A stretch of 43,962 nucleotides of DNA from Bacteroidota bacterium (GTDB taxonomy: Bacteria > Bacteroidota > Bacteroidia > Palsa-948): contig PLUL01000070.1 of the NCBI GenBank assembly GCA_003164895.1, forward strand, positions 1 through 43,962. The letters are read 5' to 3'. Below are positions 32,378 to 42,003 of the stretch, one piece after another (position 1 is the first letter of the stretch; every line of letters begins with the position of its first letter). Made by a program: the position numbers and the translations under genes. The notes under the pieces are model-generated. The model was not told the DNA's origin and did not search any database. It saw only the letters and a list, made by a program, of their open reading frames with translations.

Positions 32378-34297
32378 ATGGTATCAGTAAACGAAATATC
32401 GGTTCACTTTGGCGGTCGCACGCTGTTTGAGGAAATTTCTTTCCTAATCAACAAGCAGGATCGCATTGGTCTAGCCGGCAGGAACGGTGCAGGAAAATCC
32501 ACTCTGCTTAAAATTATTGCAGGTGAACAAACTGCCGATAGCGGTGAAGTTACCAAGCCGAACAATTGCACCATAGGTTATTTGCCGCAGGATATGACGC
32601 ATCAGCCAGGCAAAACTGTTTTTGATGAAACCGCTTCCGCATTCACCGAAGTGCAGGCGTTGGAGAAAAAGATCGCGCATGTGAACGAACAAATTGCCAC
32701 GCGCACGGATTATGAATCGGATGAATACATGCAGTTGATTCACGACCTGCATGATTACAGCGAGCGCATGAATCACCTAGGAGGTTATTCGCTTCATGCA
32801 GATATTGAATCCACTTTATTAGGACTTGGTTTTGAACGAACAGATTTCAACCGCAACACAGAAGATTTCAGCGGTGGATGGCGCATGCGCATTGAACTTG
32901 CAAAACTTTTATTAAGAAAACCGGATTTGCTTTTACTCGATGAGCCTACTAATCACCTCGACATTGAATCCATTCAGTGGCTGGAGGATTTTTTGAAAAA
33001 TTATTTTGGCGCTGTGCTGATGGTTTCGCACGATAAAGCGTTCCTGGATAACATCACCACGCGCACCATCGAAATTACGATGGGAAGAATTTACGATTAC
33101 AAATCGAATTACTCCAAATATCTGTTGCTGAGAAAAGAAAGAAAAGAATCTCAGATAGCTGCGGCAAAGAACCAGCAGAAATATATTGACAAGACAAAAG
33201 TGCTTATCAATAAATTCCGCGCTAAGAAAGATAAAGCAGCGTTTGCACAATCGCTGATAAAAAAATTAGATAAACTGGAAGTGGTAGAAGTGGATGAAGA
33301 AGATACTTCCAGTTTGAAATTCAAATTCCCTCCGGCTCCTCGTTCGGGAAGACTGGTAGTAATGGCAGAAGATGCAAAGAAACAATATGGTGATCATCTA
33401 ATTTTTTCTCACGTAAATTTCAGAATTGATCGTGGCGACCGCGTGGCGTTTGTCGGCAGAAACGGAGAAGGAAAATCCACGATGAGCCGCATCATTGTTG
33501 GCGAAGAAAAATGCGATGGCGAGCTCAAGGTGGGTGAATCTGTGGATATTGGTTATTACGCACAGAATCAGGCGGAAATATTAAATGGAAAACTAACGGT
33601 ACTTGAAACCATTGATGAAGTGGCAAAAGGCGACAGTCGGAAAAATGTACGCGCTATTCTTGGCTCGTTCCTTTTCAGCGGAGACGATGTGTTTAAACAA
33701 GTGCAGGTGCTGAGCGGTGGAGAAAAAGGACGACTCGCCATGTGTAAACTATTGCTTCAACCGCACAGTTTGCTGGTGCTCGATGAACCTACCAATCACC
33801 TCGACATGCGCTCGAAAGATGTGTTGAAAACCGCACTCTCGCAATATGACGGAACGCTGATTCTTGTTTCGCATGATAGGGATTTTCTGCAAGGGCTTAC
33901 CAACCGCGTGTTTGAATTCAGGCACGGGAATGTGAAACAGCACATGGGCGATATCAACGAATACCTGCGCGACAGAAAAGTGGGATCGTTCAGGCAAATT
34001 GAAACTGAAGTGCGAACTGAAAAGATAGAAGTGAAAAGCGAACAACCCGAAGCCAAAGAAGAGAACAAACAGAAAGAAAAAGACCTCAAGCAATTTCAGC
34101 ACCAGATTGCGAGGACCGAAAAGCAGATAGAGAAATTAGAAGCCGAGATAAAAGTAATTGACGAAAAACTTTCCAACCCCGAACACTACCAGCAAACGGT
34201 GAGCGACAAAGATTTCTTTGCCAACTACGAGAACCTGAAAAAACAGCTGGAAGAAGAAATGAAAAAATGGGAAGAGCTGCAAGGGAAGCTTGTTTAA
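32378..34297 (+). CDS. ABC-F family ATP-binding protein
   Basis: This 639-residue protein contains two ABC ATPase domains in tandem and no transmembrane helices. Walker A motifs are GRNGAGKST (N-terminal) and GRNGEGKST (second). The signatures are FSGGWRMR and LSGGEKGRL. The Walker B motifs are LLLLDEPTNHLD and LLVLDEPTNHLD. A linker helix (YLLLRKERKESQIAAAKNQQKYIDKTKVLINKFRAK) joins them, and a C-terminal coiled coil (about 560-639) resembles Uup. ABC-F proteins act on ribosomes or, for Uup, affect DNA stability; the interdomain linker is not of a recognisable resistance type. A near-consensus TATCTTCG lies at 32359-32366. Confidence 0.95.
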   Translation: MVSVNEISVHFGGRTLFEEISFLINKQDRIGLAGRNGAGKSTLLKIIAGEQTADSGEVTKPNNCTIGYLPQDMTHQPGKTVFDETASAFTEVQALEKKIAHVNEQIATRTDYESDEYMQLIHDLHDYSERMNHLGGYSLHADIESTLLGLGFERTDFNRNTEDFSGGWRMRIELAKLLLRKPDLLLLDEPTNHLDIESIQWLEDFLKNYFGAVLMVSHDKAFLDNITTRTIEITMGRIYDYKSNYSKYLLLRKERKESQIAAAKNQQKYIDKTKVLINKFRAKKDKAAFAQSLIKKLDKLEVVEVDEEDTSSLKFKFPPAPRSGRLVVMAEDAKKQYGDHLIFSHVNFRIDRGDRVAFVGRNGEGKSTMSRIIVGEEKCDGELKVGESVDIGYYAQNQAEILNGKLTVLETIDEVAKGDSRKNVRAILGSFLFSGDDVFKQVQVLSGGEKGRLAMCKLLLQPHSLLVLDEPTNHLDMRSKDVLKTALSQYDGTLILVSHDRDFLQGLTNRVFEFRHGNVKQHMGDINEYLRDRKVGSFRQIETEVRTEKIEVKSEQPEAKEENKQKEKDLKQFQHQIARTEKQIEKLEAEIKVIDEKLSNPEHYQQTVSDKDFFANYENLKKQLEEEMKKWEELQGKLV

Positions 34298-34321
34298 GAG
34301 CAATAGTGAGCAACATAGGAA

Positions 34322-35533
34322 TTAGTAAGTCTTCAGCTTCCCCGCAATAAATCCTGTTGTCCATGCGGCTTGGAAATTAAATCCACCGGTTACTGCATCA
34401 ATGTCTAATACTTCACCGGCAAAATAAATTCCGGGACAAACTTTACTTTCCATCGTTTCAAAAGAAACTTCATCTAGTGAAATTCCTCCACAGGTTACAA
34501 ATTCTTCCTTGAAAGTTGTTTTTCCTTCGGCTTTGTAGGAATCATTCACCAGCGTGTTCAACAATTTGTTCAAACTTTTTTTCTTCAGTTGATTCCATGT
34601 AGTTTCTGTATCAATCTCGTTTTTCTCAAGAAAAAAATGCCATAAGCGGTTTGTAATGTGAAAAGGATTTTTATTTCCAATTTGTCGCTTGCCAATAATT
34701 TTCAGTTCTGTTTCCAGCCAATTGCGAATCTCGTTTTCATTTTTATCTCCGAGCCAGTTAATGAGCACTTCAAATTTATAATTCATCGCCTGTAATTCCC
34801 GCGCTCCCCAGGACGAAAGTTTTAACACCCCTGGACCGCTCATTCCCCAGTGAGTGATAAGCAATGCGCCTTCGCTGGAAAGTTTTGTTCCTTTTATTTT
34901 TATCGACACAGGATTTGCCACAACGCCCATCAATTTTCTTATCGGTTCACTCGGCATGTTGAAAGTAAACAGCGATGGGACCGGTGTAACAATGGTATGA
35001 CCAAGTTGTTTCAGCCAATTAAAACCTTCCATTTTCTGACTGCCACCAGAAGCGATAATTATTTTATCGGCAATAATTTCTTTGCTACCCGATTTTAAGA
35101 TGAATTGATTTGCTTTTTTTGAAAGTCCTATAATTGAAACTCCTTTTCGAATGACAATACCAAGTTTATCTACTTCTTTCATCAGACAATCAATAATGGT
35201 TTGAGAATTATCTGTGGCAGGAAACATGCGGTTATCCGTTTCGGCTTTTAATTTCACACCTCTGCTCTCAAACCACTCGGCCGTATTCTTTGTGTTGAAT
35301 TGGTAGAATGCTTTTTTCAATTGCTTGCCTCCTCGCGGATAGAATTTAGATAGCTGATTATTTTCAAAGCAGGCGTGTGTGACATTACACCTTCCGCCTC
35401 CAGACACTTTTACTTTCGCAAGAAGTTTATCGGATTTCTCAAGAATAGTTACTGAATATTCCGGATGATGTTGCTTGCAGGACAGGGCAGCAAAAAATCC
35501 TGCGGCTCCTCCGCCAATCACAATGACATTCAT
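34322..35533 (-). CDS. HI0933/YhiN-type FAD-dependent oxidoreductase
   Basis: This is a 403-residue flavoprotein. The N-terminal dinucleotide fold reads MNVIVIGGGAAGFFAAL, followed by KSDKLLAKVKVSGGGRCNVTH, which is diagnostic for the HI0933/YhiN (BaiN-like) family. The C-terminal FAD contact is GIYFAGEVLDIDAVTGGFNFQ. Family members have no firmly established physiological reaction. The ATG at 35533 gives the standard start and lies 1 bp from the proC stop, so it is the last gene of a minus-strand run. Confidence 0.92.
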   Translation of the reverse strand: MNVIVIGGGAAGFFAALSCKQHHPEYSVTILEKSDKLLAKVKVSGGGRCNVTHACFENNQLSKFYPRGGKQLKKAFYQFNTKNTAEWFESRGVKLKAETDNRMFPATDNSQTIIDCLMKEVDKLGIVIRKGVSIIGLSKKANQFILKSGSKEIIADKIIIASGGSQKMEGFNWLKQLGHTIVTPVPSLFTFNMPSEPIRKLMGVVANPVSIKIKGTKLSSEGALLITHWGMSGPGVLKLSSWGARELQAMNYKFEVLINWLGDKNENEIRNWLETELKIIGKRQIGNKNPFHITNRLWHFFLEKNEIDTETTWNQLKKKSLNKLLNTLVNDSYKAEGKTTFKEEFVTCGGISLDEVSFETMESKVCPGIYFAGEVLDIDAVTGGFNFQAAWTTGFIAGKLKTY

Positions 35534-35534
35534 G

Positions 35535-36353
35535 CTAGTCTTTCTCGTACAATGCACCCGCTTTTTGCTGCGAAGTTCTGATTCCTTTTATCAACGCAGA
35601 GCTGAAACCTGCGTGTTCCATCTCGTTCAATCCGGCGATGGTGCATCCTTTTGGAGAAGTTACTTTATCGATTTCATTTTCAGGATGAGAATTATTTACA
35701 AGGAGAAGTGATGCTGCGCCCTTTGCAGTTTGTGCCGCCATGCGCAATGCATCTTCGGCATGAAATCCGATTTCAACTCCGCCCTGCGATGCCGCGCGAA
35801 TGGCTCGCAGGAAAAATGCAATGCCGCATGCGTTGAGCGCAGTGGCAGAGGTCATCAGTTCCTCGTGAATTTCTATGGTGATCCCTACCGTATCGAAAAT
35901 GGATTTCACCAGCGTCATATTTTCTTTCGATGCGCTTGACGATGCAATGCAGGTCATGGATTGCTGAATGGCAATGGCAGTGTTCGGCATGGCACGGACT
36001 ACTTCCACTTCTTTTCCAAGCCGATTGCTGAAATCTTTTGAAGTGACGCCCGACACCACAGAGATCAGGATATGTTTCTTCGGATCAACGGCTGGTTTTA
36101 TTTCATCAAGCAATGCATTTAGCTGTTGCGGAAGAACGGCAATGACAATTATTTCGCTGGATGCAACCGCCGATGGATTTTTATCGCTTGCTGTGAATCC
36201 CAACTTAGCGAGTTGACTCAGATGAGATTTATTTCTGCGCGTGATAGTGATCTCCTTGGCTTTGTACTTGCCGGCTTGCACCAATCCTTTTGCAAGTGAT
36301 AAGCCGATGTTGCCTGCGCCAAGTATTGCGATTTTTGGTTTTGAAGATTTCAT
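35535..36353 (-). CDS. proC: pyrroline-5-carboxylate reductase
   Basis: This 272-residue enzyme reduces 1-pyrroline-5-carboxylate to L-proline with NAD(P)H. The N-terminal Rossmann motif is AILGAGNIGLSLAKGL (9-24). ISVVSGVTS and VVRAMPNTAIAIQQSMT follow, and the C-terminal helical dimer domain ends ALNACGIAFFLRAI, EVTSPKGCTIAGL-like and AGFSSALIKGI. Its stop codon lies next to the start of the flavoprotein gene. Other proline genes (proA, proB) are not in view. Confidence 0.95.
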   Translation of the reverse strand: MKSSKPKIAILGAGNIGLSLAKGLVQAGKYKAKEITITRRNKSHLSQLAKLGFTASDKNPSAVASSEIIVIAVLPQQLNALLDEIKPAVDPKKHILISVVSGVTSKDFSNRLGKEVEVVRAMPNTAIAIQQSMTCIASSSASKENMTLVKSIFDTVGITIEIHEELMTSATALNACGIAFFLRAIRAASQGGVEIGFHAEDALRMAAQTAKGAASLLLVNNSHPENEIDKVTSPKGCTIAGLNEMEHAGFSSALIKGIRTSQQKAGALYEKD

Positions 36354-36375
36354 GATAAATAATTATTGAGTAAAA

Positions 36376-38382
36376 CTAAAACAATTCAGCAAGCAAATTA
36401 TCATCCACCAGATTCGGTAAAGTAACTTTCAAATTTTTGCTCCGTTTCATTTCCCGTTCAATGGCGAAGATTGCTTCTTTGTTTCGCGCCCAGCTTCTGC
36501 GTGCAATGCCGTTGTTTACATCCCAGAAAAGCATGGACTTCAGTCTTCGGTCGCAATCTTTTGAGCCGTCCAGCACCATTCCGAATCCTCCGTTGATCAC
36601 TTCGCCCCAGCCAACACCCCCACCGTTGTGAAGTGAAATCCAGGTTGCTCCGCGAAATCCGTCACCGACAAAATTCTGCACCGCCATGTCAGCCGTGAAT
36701 TGCGAGCCGTCATAAATATTTGAAGTCTCGCGGAAAGGAGAATCCGTTCCTGAAACATCGTGATGATCTCTTCCCAGAACAACCGGAGCGGAAATCTTTT
36801 TCTCCTTGATCGCTTTGTTGAATGCTTCCGCGATCTTTGTTCTGCCTTCTGCATCAGCATATAAAATTCTCGCCTGTGAGCCGACTACCAGTTTATTTTT
36901 CTGCGCTTCTTTTATCCAGTGAATGTTATCTGCCAGCTGCTGCTTTATTTCTTTCGGAGCTTTTTTATAAATTTTTTCTAAAACATTCGCAGCAATTTTA
37001 TCCGTGGTTTCCAAATCTTTTGGATTTGCAGAAGTGCACACCCATCGGAAAGGACCAAAACCAAAATCAAAACACATCGGTCCCATTATATCCTGAACGT
37101 AGGATGCATATTTAAATTTTCCATCCGGTTTTAAAATATCGGCACCGGCTCGGCTTGCTTCCAGAAGGAATGCATTGCCGTAATCGAAGAAATACATTCC
37201 ACGCTCAGCTAATTTATTTACGGCATTTACGTGGCGCACCAATGTTTTCTGAATTTCAATTTTAAATTGTGCAGGATCTTCTGCCATCATCATCTTTGCA
37301 TCTTCAAATGAAATCCCAACAGGATAATATCCACCAGAATAGGGATTGTGAAGTGAAGTTTGATCGGAACCTAATTCTACTTTTATATTTTTCTCTGCAA
37401 ATTTTTCCCAAAGGTCAACAATGTTTCCCTGATAAGCGAGCGAAACCGCTTCTTTTTTATTTCGTGCAACATCAATTCGTGCGATGAGTTTATCCAGATC
37501 AGAAAAAACTTCATCCACCCATCCTTGTGAATGACGCGTGTGCGTTGCTTTCGGATTTACTTCGGCAATAACGGCAATCGCTCCTGCGATCACAGCTGCT
37601 TTTGGCTGAGCGCCACTCATTCCGCCAAGACCGGAAGACACAAAAACTTTTCCTCCCAGATCGGTTTTTCCTTTTGAGATTTTTCTCCCGGCATTCAGAA
37701 TTGTAATTGTTGTTCCATGCACAATTCCCTGCGGACCGATGTACATAAACGAACCAGCTGTCATCTGCCCGTATTGCGTAACTCCGAGCGCGTTGAATTT
37801 TTCCCAGTCATCCTGTTTAGAATAGTTAGGGATCATCATTCCATTGGTGACTACTACGCGCGGCGCATCTTTGTGCGATGGAAATAATCCCATTGGATGA
37901 CCTGAATACATCACGAGCGTTTGCTCATCCGTCATCGTGGCGAGATATTTCATCGTGAGCAGATATTGCGCCCAGTTCTGGAACACTGCACCATTTCCAC
38001 CATAAGTAATAAGCTCGTGCGGGTGCTGCGCGACTGCGTAATCCAGATTGTTGGAAAGCATGTGCATGATCGCTCCCGCTTGTTTGGATTTGAAAGGATA
38101 TTCGTTTATCGGACGCGCAAACATTCTATAATCCGGACGAAAGCGGTACATATAGATTCTTCCATATATTTTTAGTTCGTCGGCAAATTCTTTAGCGAGA
38201 ACTGAATGAAATTTTTTCGAAAAGTATCTCAGTGAATTTTTTATCGCCAGTTTTTTTTCTTCGGCAGATAAAATATCTTTTCGCTTGGGTGCGTGATTGA
38301 GCGAAGCATCAAACTGTTTGGGCTCGGGGAGTTTATCTGGAATTCCTGCGAGAATTATTTTTTGAAATTCTTTAGTGGTCAT
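36376..38382 (-). CDS. hutU: urocanate hydratase
   Basis: This 668-residue NAD-dependent enzyme converts urocanate to imidazolonepropionate in histidine degradation. The NAD-binding glycine motif is SSGLGGMSGAQPKAAVIAG. GSDQTSLHNPYSGGYYPVG, FGFGPFRWVCTSAN and GRDHHDVSGTDSPFRETSNI are family signatures. It is longer than the roughly 560-residue Pseudomonas enzyme and matches the long form of Bacteroidota. No hutH, hutI or formimidoylglutamate gene is adjacent, so the pathway is split in this genome or incomplete. Confidence 0.96.
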   Translation of the reverse strand: MTTKEFQKIILAGIPDKLPEPKQFDASLNHAPKRKDILSAEEKKLAIKNSLRYFSKKFHSVLAKEFADELKIYGRIYMYRFRPDYRMFARPINEYPFKSKQAGAIMHMLSNNLDYAVAQHPHELITYGGNGAVFQNWAQYLLTMKYLATMTDEQTLVMYSGHPMGLFPSHKDAPRVVVTNGMMIPNYSKQDDWEKFNALGVTQYGQMTAGSFMYIGPQGIVHGTTITILNAGRKISKGKTDLGGKVFVSSGLGGMSGAQPKAAVIAGAIAVIAEVNPKATHTRHSQGWVDEVFSDLDKLIARIDVARNKKEAVSLAYQGNIVDLWEKFAEKNIKVELGSDQTSLHNPYSGGYYPVGISFEDAKMMMAEDPAQFKIEIQKTLVRHVNAVNKLAERGMYFFDYGNAFLLEASRAGADILKPDGKFKYASYVQDIMGPMCFDFGFGPFRWVCTSANPKDLETTDKIAANVLEKIYKKAPKEIKQQLADNIHWIKEAQKNKLVVGSQARILYADAEGRTKIAEAFNKAIKEKKISAPVVLGRDHHDVSGTDSPFRETSNIYDGSQFTADMAVQNFVGDGFRGATWISLHNGGGVGWGEVINGGFGMVLDGSKDCDRRLKSMLFWDVNNGIARRSWARNKEAIFAIEREMKRSKNLKVTLPNLVDDNLLAELF

Positions 38383-38413
38383 AATTTTAGAATAATTTAT
38401 AAAGTTAAAAAGA

Positions 38414-39865
38414 TTACCTCTTTTTCAAACTGTAAATTCTTATCGTTCCTTTTTGCATTATTAAACTGTCGAGAAAGTATTTTATTTCGTTTTTTTCATC
38501 GGTTTCTCTTGCATCAGAATAAAGGTATTTCGCTCCTTGATCAATCATCGTCTTTAGTTTTACTGAATCAATCTTGTTATTTTCAAACGCCCAACCTTTT
38601 TTATTTATGTAATAGAGAAAGATGTTTTTTGATTCGTCATTTCCGGCAATACAAAGTTCATTGTCAGGAACTGCATTTCTCAATTCGTTTTTATAAATCA
38701 GAAAATCAGAATTAAAACCCGGATCAATAGTATTCCATCTGGTATCAGCCCGAATAAAAGCCGTAAGCGGTAAAATCAATAAAAGAAAATAACTAAAGCG
38801 AACTAAAAATTTATTTTCACTGTTCAATAAATGAAAACATCCGTAAGAAACAGTTATAAAAATCAGAGGCAGAAAAGGGAATAAATAATAATCATGTACC
38901 TTGGCAATCAGATTCATTTCGAAAAAGAAATATAAAAGGATGGCAATGCTTAAAGTTAAAAATATTCTGAAGAAATATTTTTTGTAATCACGATTTTTAT
39001 AGACGAAATAAAATCCCGCTAAGAAAAAGAATACAGCTCCGTAATTTATCAGCAGCTCAGGTAAAGTGGAGACCAAGTTGAATTGGAGAATGTCAAGAAT
39101 GTCAAACAGCGATGATTTTTTTTCTCCTGTAATGCCGTAAATTACCGGATTGGTTTGCATGGTGGGAATAATTTTGATATACCATACGACAGGAAACGCT
39201 ATACAAGCTGTCAATATGGAAATAGGTAATATATAATTTTTTATTTTTTTTCGTTCCCAAAAGAAATAAATAATCGGCGCAGATAAAAATAAAATGAATG
39301 GCAGTTTAGCTAAAGCGCCTAACGAAAAAAATATTCCAGAAAAAATAATTTGAGAATACTTTCTTTCTGAAATCCAGCGAAAGAAAAACCCCAATCCCCA
39401 AATGGAACAACAAAGAGCAAAGTTGTCAGGAAGCGGATTCATGATATAATAATAAAATATAGGAGAAAAATTAAATGTCCATGCACCGATAAGTGCGATG
39501 GCAGTGCTTTGAAAAATATTTTTCAGAAGAGAAAATATTCCGAGCATTGAAAATATTCCGATAATAAAAGAAAGTATTCTGCTAATGATTAAATGGTCGC
39601 CAAATAATTTGTAAAAACAGGCGAATACCCATTGCATGATCGGAAATTCTAATCTCACAATGCCGTCCCCATTTCCCCGATCGTTTGTTCTAGGGTGAAG
39701 AATATTGAAATCTTCCTTGTAAAAATTTTCGATATTATTTTGAGTTTGAGTTTGCCTCCACACATGATATCCGACAAGATCAACGGTAAAGACATGAAAG
39801 TGCATTAAAAAACTTAACAGGATGGTTCCTGTCAAAATAAAAAATGGTGTTCTCTTTTTCAGCAC
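38414..39865 (-). CDS. GT-C fold glycosyltransferase (GT39/PMT-like membrane protein)
   Basis: This 483-residue polytopic membrane protein has about ten helices. An early periplasmic loop contains DLVGYHVWRQTQTQNNIENF, in which Asp and the WRQ motif resemble the acidic first loop of GT39/ArnT-like transferases that use polyprenyl-phosphate sugars. The C-terminal soluble part (about 395-483) contains YSDARETDEKNE. The likely role is transfer of a sugar to a lipid, polysaccharide or protein on the outer face of the inner membrane; the acceptor is unknown. The start codon is GTG, with no closer ATG, 6 bp after the DUF5522 stop. Confidence 0.75.
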   Translation of the reverse strand: MLKKRTPFFILTGTILLSFLMHFHVFTVDLVGYHVWRQTQTQNNIENFYKEDFNILHPRTNDRGNGDGIVRLEFPIMQWVFACFYKLFGDHLIISRILSFIIGIFSMLGIFSLLKNIFQSTAIALIGAWTFNFSPIFYYYIMNPLPDNFALCCSIWGLGFFFRWISERKYSQIIFSGIFFSLGALAKLPFILFLSAPIIYFFWERKKIKNYILPISILTACIAFPVVWYIKIIPTMQTNPVIYGITGEKKSSLFDILDILQFNLVSTLPELLINYGAVFFFLAGFYFVYKNRDYKKYFFRIFLTLSIAILLYFFFEMNLIAKVHDYYLFPFLPLIFITVSYGCFHLLNSENKFLVRFSYFLLLILPLTAFIRADTRWNTIDPGFNSDFLIYKNELRNAVPDNELCIAGNDESKNIFLYYINKKGWAFENNKIDSVKLKTMIDQGAKYLYSDARETDEKNEIKYFLDSLIMQKGTIRIYSLKKR

Positions 39866-39871
39866 GAAAAT

Positions 39872-40081
<210 letters not shown>

Positions 40082-40087
40082 TTAAGA

Positions 40088-40960
40088 ATGAAAATTCCTC
40101 TGCAGAAAATTTCAGATCCTGCAATTTCATCATCAGGAGTTAATTTGTTTGTTCTCAGGTTAGATTTAACCCACCAGCATATCAGCGGAAACAAATGGTA
40201 CAAGTTGAAATATAATCTTGAGGAAATAAAAAAGCAAAAAATAAAAACGGTTCTCACGTTTGGAGGAGCTTATTCCAATCACATTGCGGCAACCGCTGCA
40301 GCCGGAAAAGAATTTGGATTTAAAACAATCGGAATAATTCGTGGAGATGAAGAAAAAGAGTTGAACGCCACATTGCAGTTTGCCGAATCCGGTGGAATGA
40401 AATTGCATTTTGTTTCGCGTACAGAATATAGAAAGAAACATACGCCTGAATTTCTCAGCGCATTAACTGAAAAGTTTGGGAAAATTTTTATTATTCCCGA
40501 AGGTGGTTCAAACGAATTTGGAGTGAAAGGATGTACAGAAATTGTGAATGAAATAAATATTCCGTTCGATTTTATCTGCAGCGCCTGCGGAACCGGAGCT
40601 ACGATTTCTGGAATCATTATGTCACTGAAAGAAGATCAAAAGGCAATTGCATTTCCTGTACTGCATGCTCCAGGATATATTGAATCGGAAATTAAAAAAT
40701 GGATCACGCATTTCAATAGTAAAAACTTCTCAAACTTTCACGTGAACGAAGATTATGATTTCGGAAAATATGCCAAACATACGCCAGAGCTTCTGGCATT
40801 CATAGAACGTTTCGAAAAACAAAATAACATTCCTCTCGACCAGGTTTACACCGGCAAAATGATGTTCGGCATTTACGACCTCATCCGAAAAGGATACTTT
40901 GAAAAGAATAAAACGATCGTTGCCGTTCACACGGGTGGTTTGCAAGGCAAACTCCATTAA
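40088..40960 (+). CDS. PLP-dependent ACC deaminase/D-cysteine desulfhydrase-like enzyme
   Basis: This is a 290-residue fold-type II PLP enzyme. Lys36 in SGNKWYKLKYNL is the predicted Schiff-base lysine, as in ACC deaminase (GGNKTRKLEY). TFGGAYSNHIAATAAAGKEFG supplies the substrate carboxylate site. The phosphate-binding loop is CGTGATISGI, and HTGGLQG is the C-terminal signature. It probably acts on D-cysteine or a related amino acid. True ACC deaminase activity would need specific tyrosines that I cannot confirm. It is divergent from DUF5522, and the weak TATTTTTA at 40077-40084 could be its -7 element. Confidence 0.88.
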   Translation: MKIPLQKISDPAISSSGVNLFVLRLDLTHQHISGNKWYKLKYNLEEIKKQKIKTVLTFGGAYSNHIAATAAAGKEFGFKTIGIIRGDEEKELNATLQFAESGGMKLHFVSRTEYRKKHTPEFLSALTEKFGKIFIIPEGGSNEFGVKGCTEIVNEINIPFDFICSACGTGATISGIIMSLKEDQKAIAFPVLHAPGYIESEIKKWITHFNSKNFSNFHVNEDYDFGKYAKHTPELLAFIERFEKQNNIPLDQVYTGKMMFGIYDLIRKGYFEKNKTIVAVHTGGLQGKLH

Positions 40961-41015
40961 CATCTCTTTGTTTATAATGCTTTATTTCCCTGTATGAATT
41001 CTTAATCCTCTCAGC

Positions 41016-41023
41016 TATTTTTG
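41016..41023 (+). promoter_or_regulatory. predicted -7 element, near-leaderless start
   Basis: TATTTTTG matches TAnnTTTG and ends 4 bp before the ATG at 41028, so the transcript would begin at or inside the start codon. Confidence 0.45.
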
Positions 41024-41027
41024 TATA

Positions 41028-41984
41028 ATGAGGGATTTGTGTTCAATAAGAACGGTGAAACTATTTTTCACATTATTCATTTTCCATTTTCCATTTTCCA
41101 TTCTGTTTGCTCAGCCTTCCGAATACAAGATGTCGCGCATCGAGTATGTAGAAAAGTACAAGGACATCGCCATAAAAGAAATGCTTGTGAACGGAATTCC
41201 AGCCAGCATCACACTTGCACAAGGGTTGCTTGAATCCGACAACGGCAACAGCGGACTCGCCATGTATGCCAATAATCATTTCGGAATAAAATGTCATGAG
41301 GATTGGAAAGGCGAAACATATATTCAGGACGATGACAAAAAAGATGAATGCTTTCGGAAATACAAAGCTGCTGAAGAATCTTTTGATGACCATTCCAATT
41401 TTCTGAAATCAAAAGGTCGTTATGCTTTTTTGTTTGAACTCCGAAAAACCGATTACAAAGGATGGGCGGAAGGATTGCACGAAGCCGGCTATGCCACCGA
41501 CCGCAGTTATGCCGACCGCCTCATAAAAATTATTGACGACAACAAATTGTATCAGTACGACCGCATGCAAACGGTGGCGATTGATAAACGCGAAACAAAA
41601 AAATCAGCGCCACAAATTATCAAGCCAACGCTTTCCACCTATGCGGCAAAGAAAATTTTTCTGAACAACGATATAAAATACGTGGTGGTGCAGGATGGCG
41701 ATACTTATTACAAAATTGCGCAGCAACTCGACATGCGCCTGTGGCAGCTGCACAAATACAACGAGACCGGAAGACAAACCTGCCTACAAGTGGGCGATAT
41801 TGTTTATTTGCAGCCCAAACGCAGACATTCGCAAAAAGAAGAATTTCACACCGTGCGCTGGGGCGAAACCATGTATTACATCTCGCAGCTATACGGAATT
41901 AAAATGCGCCACCTCTACAAACTCAACCACATGCTGGACGGGCAAGAGCCGAATGCAGGGCAGAAGATTGTTTTGAGGAAATAA
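41028..41984 (+). CDS. glucosaminidase with two LysM domains
   Basis: This is a 318-residue exported peptidoglycan hydrolase. A signal peptide covers about residues 10-29 (ending LFAQ). The glucosaminidase/FlgJ-type domain (about 35-175) has GIPASITLAQGLLESDNGNSG with Glu69 as the presumed catalytic acid, then NNHFGIKCH. LysM domains follow at about 205-253 (YVVVQDGDTYYKIAQQL) and 262-318 (FHTVRWGETMYYISQLYGI). It should cleave glycan strands in the periplasm. The signal-peptide region contains a 7-bp tandem repeat. The final codons have a second, degenerate copy downstream at 42568. Confidence 0.92.
   Translation: MRDLCSIRTVKLFFTLFIFHFPFSILFAQPSEYKMSRIEYVEKYKDIAIKEMLVNGIPASITLAQGLLESDNGNSGLAMYANNHFGIKCHEDWKGETYIQDDDKKDECFRKYKAAEESFDDHSNFLKSKGRYAFLFELRKTDYKGWAEGLHEAGYATDRSYADRLIKIIDDNKLYQYDRMQTVAIDKRETKKSAPQIIKPTLSTYAAKKIFLNNDIKYVVVQDGDTYYKIAQQLDMRLWQLHKYNETGRQTCLQVGDIVYLQPKRRHSQKEEFHTVRWGETMYYISQLYGIKMRHLYKLNHMLDGQEPNAGQKIVLRK
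41078..41102 (+). repeat. heptanucleotide tandem repeat in the signal-peptide region
   Basis: There are three perfect copies of CATTTTC plus 4 bp, a 25-bp uninterrupted period-7 run, with a 5/7-matching copy before it. It encodes the hydrophobic core FHFPFSI of the glucosaminidase signal peptide. A unit gain or loss would shift the frame. Confidence 0.8.
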
Positions 41985-42003
41985 AAAAAAATTCCTAACG
42001 CAA

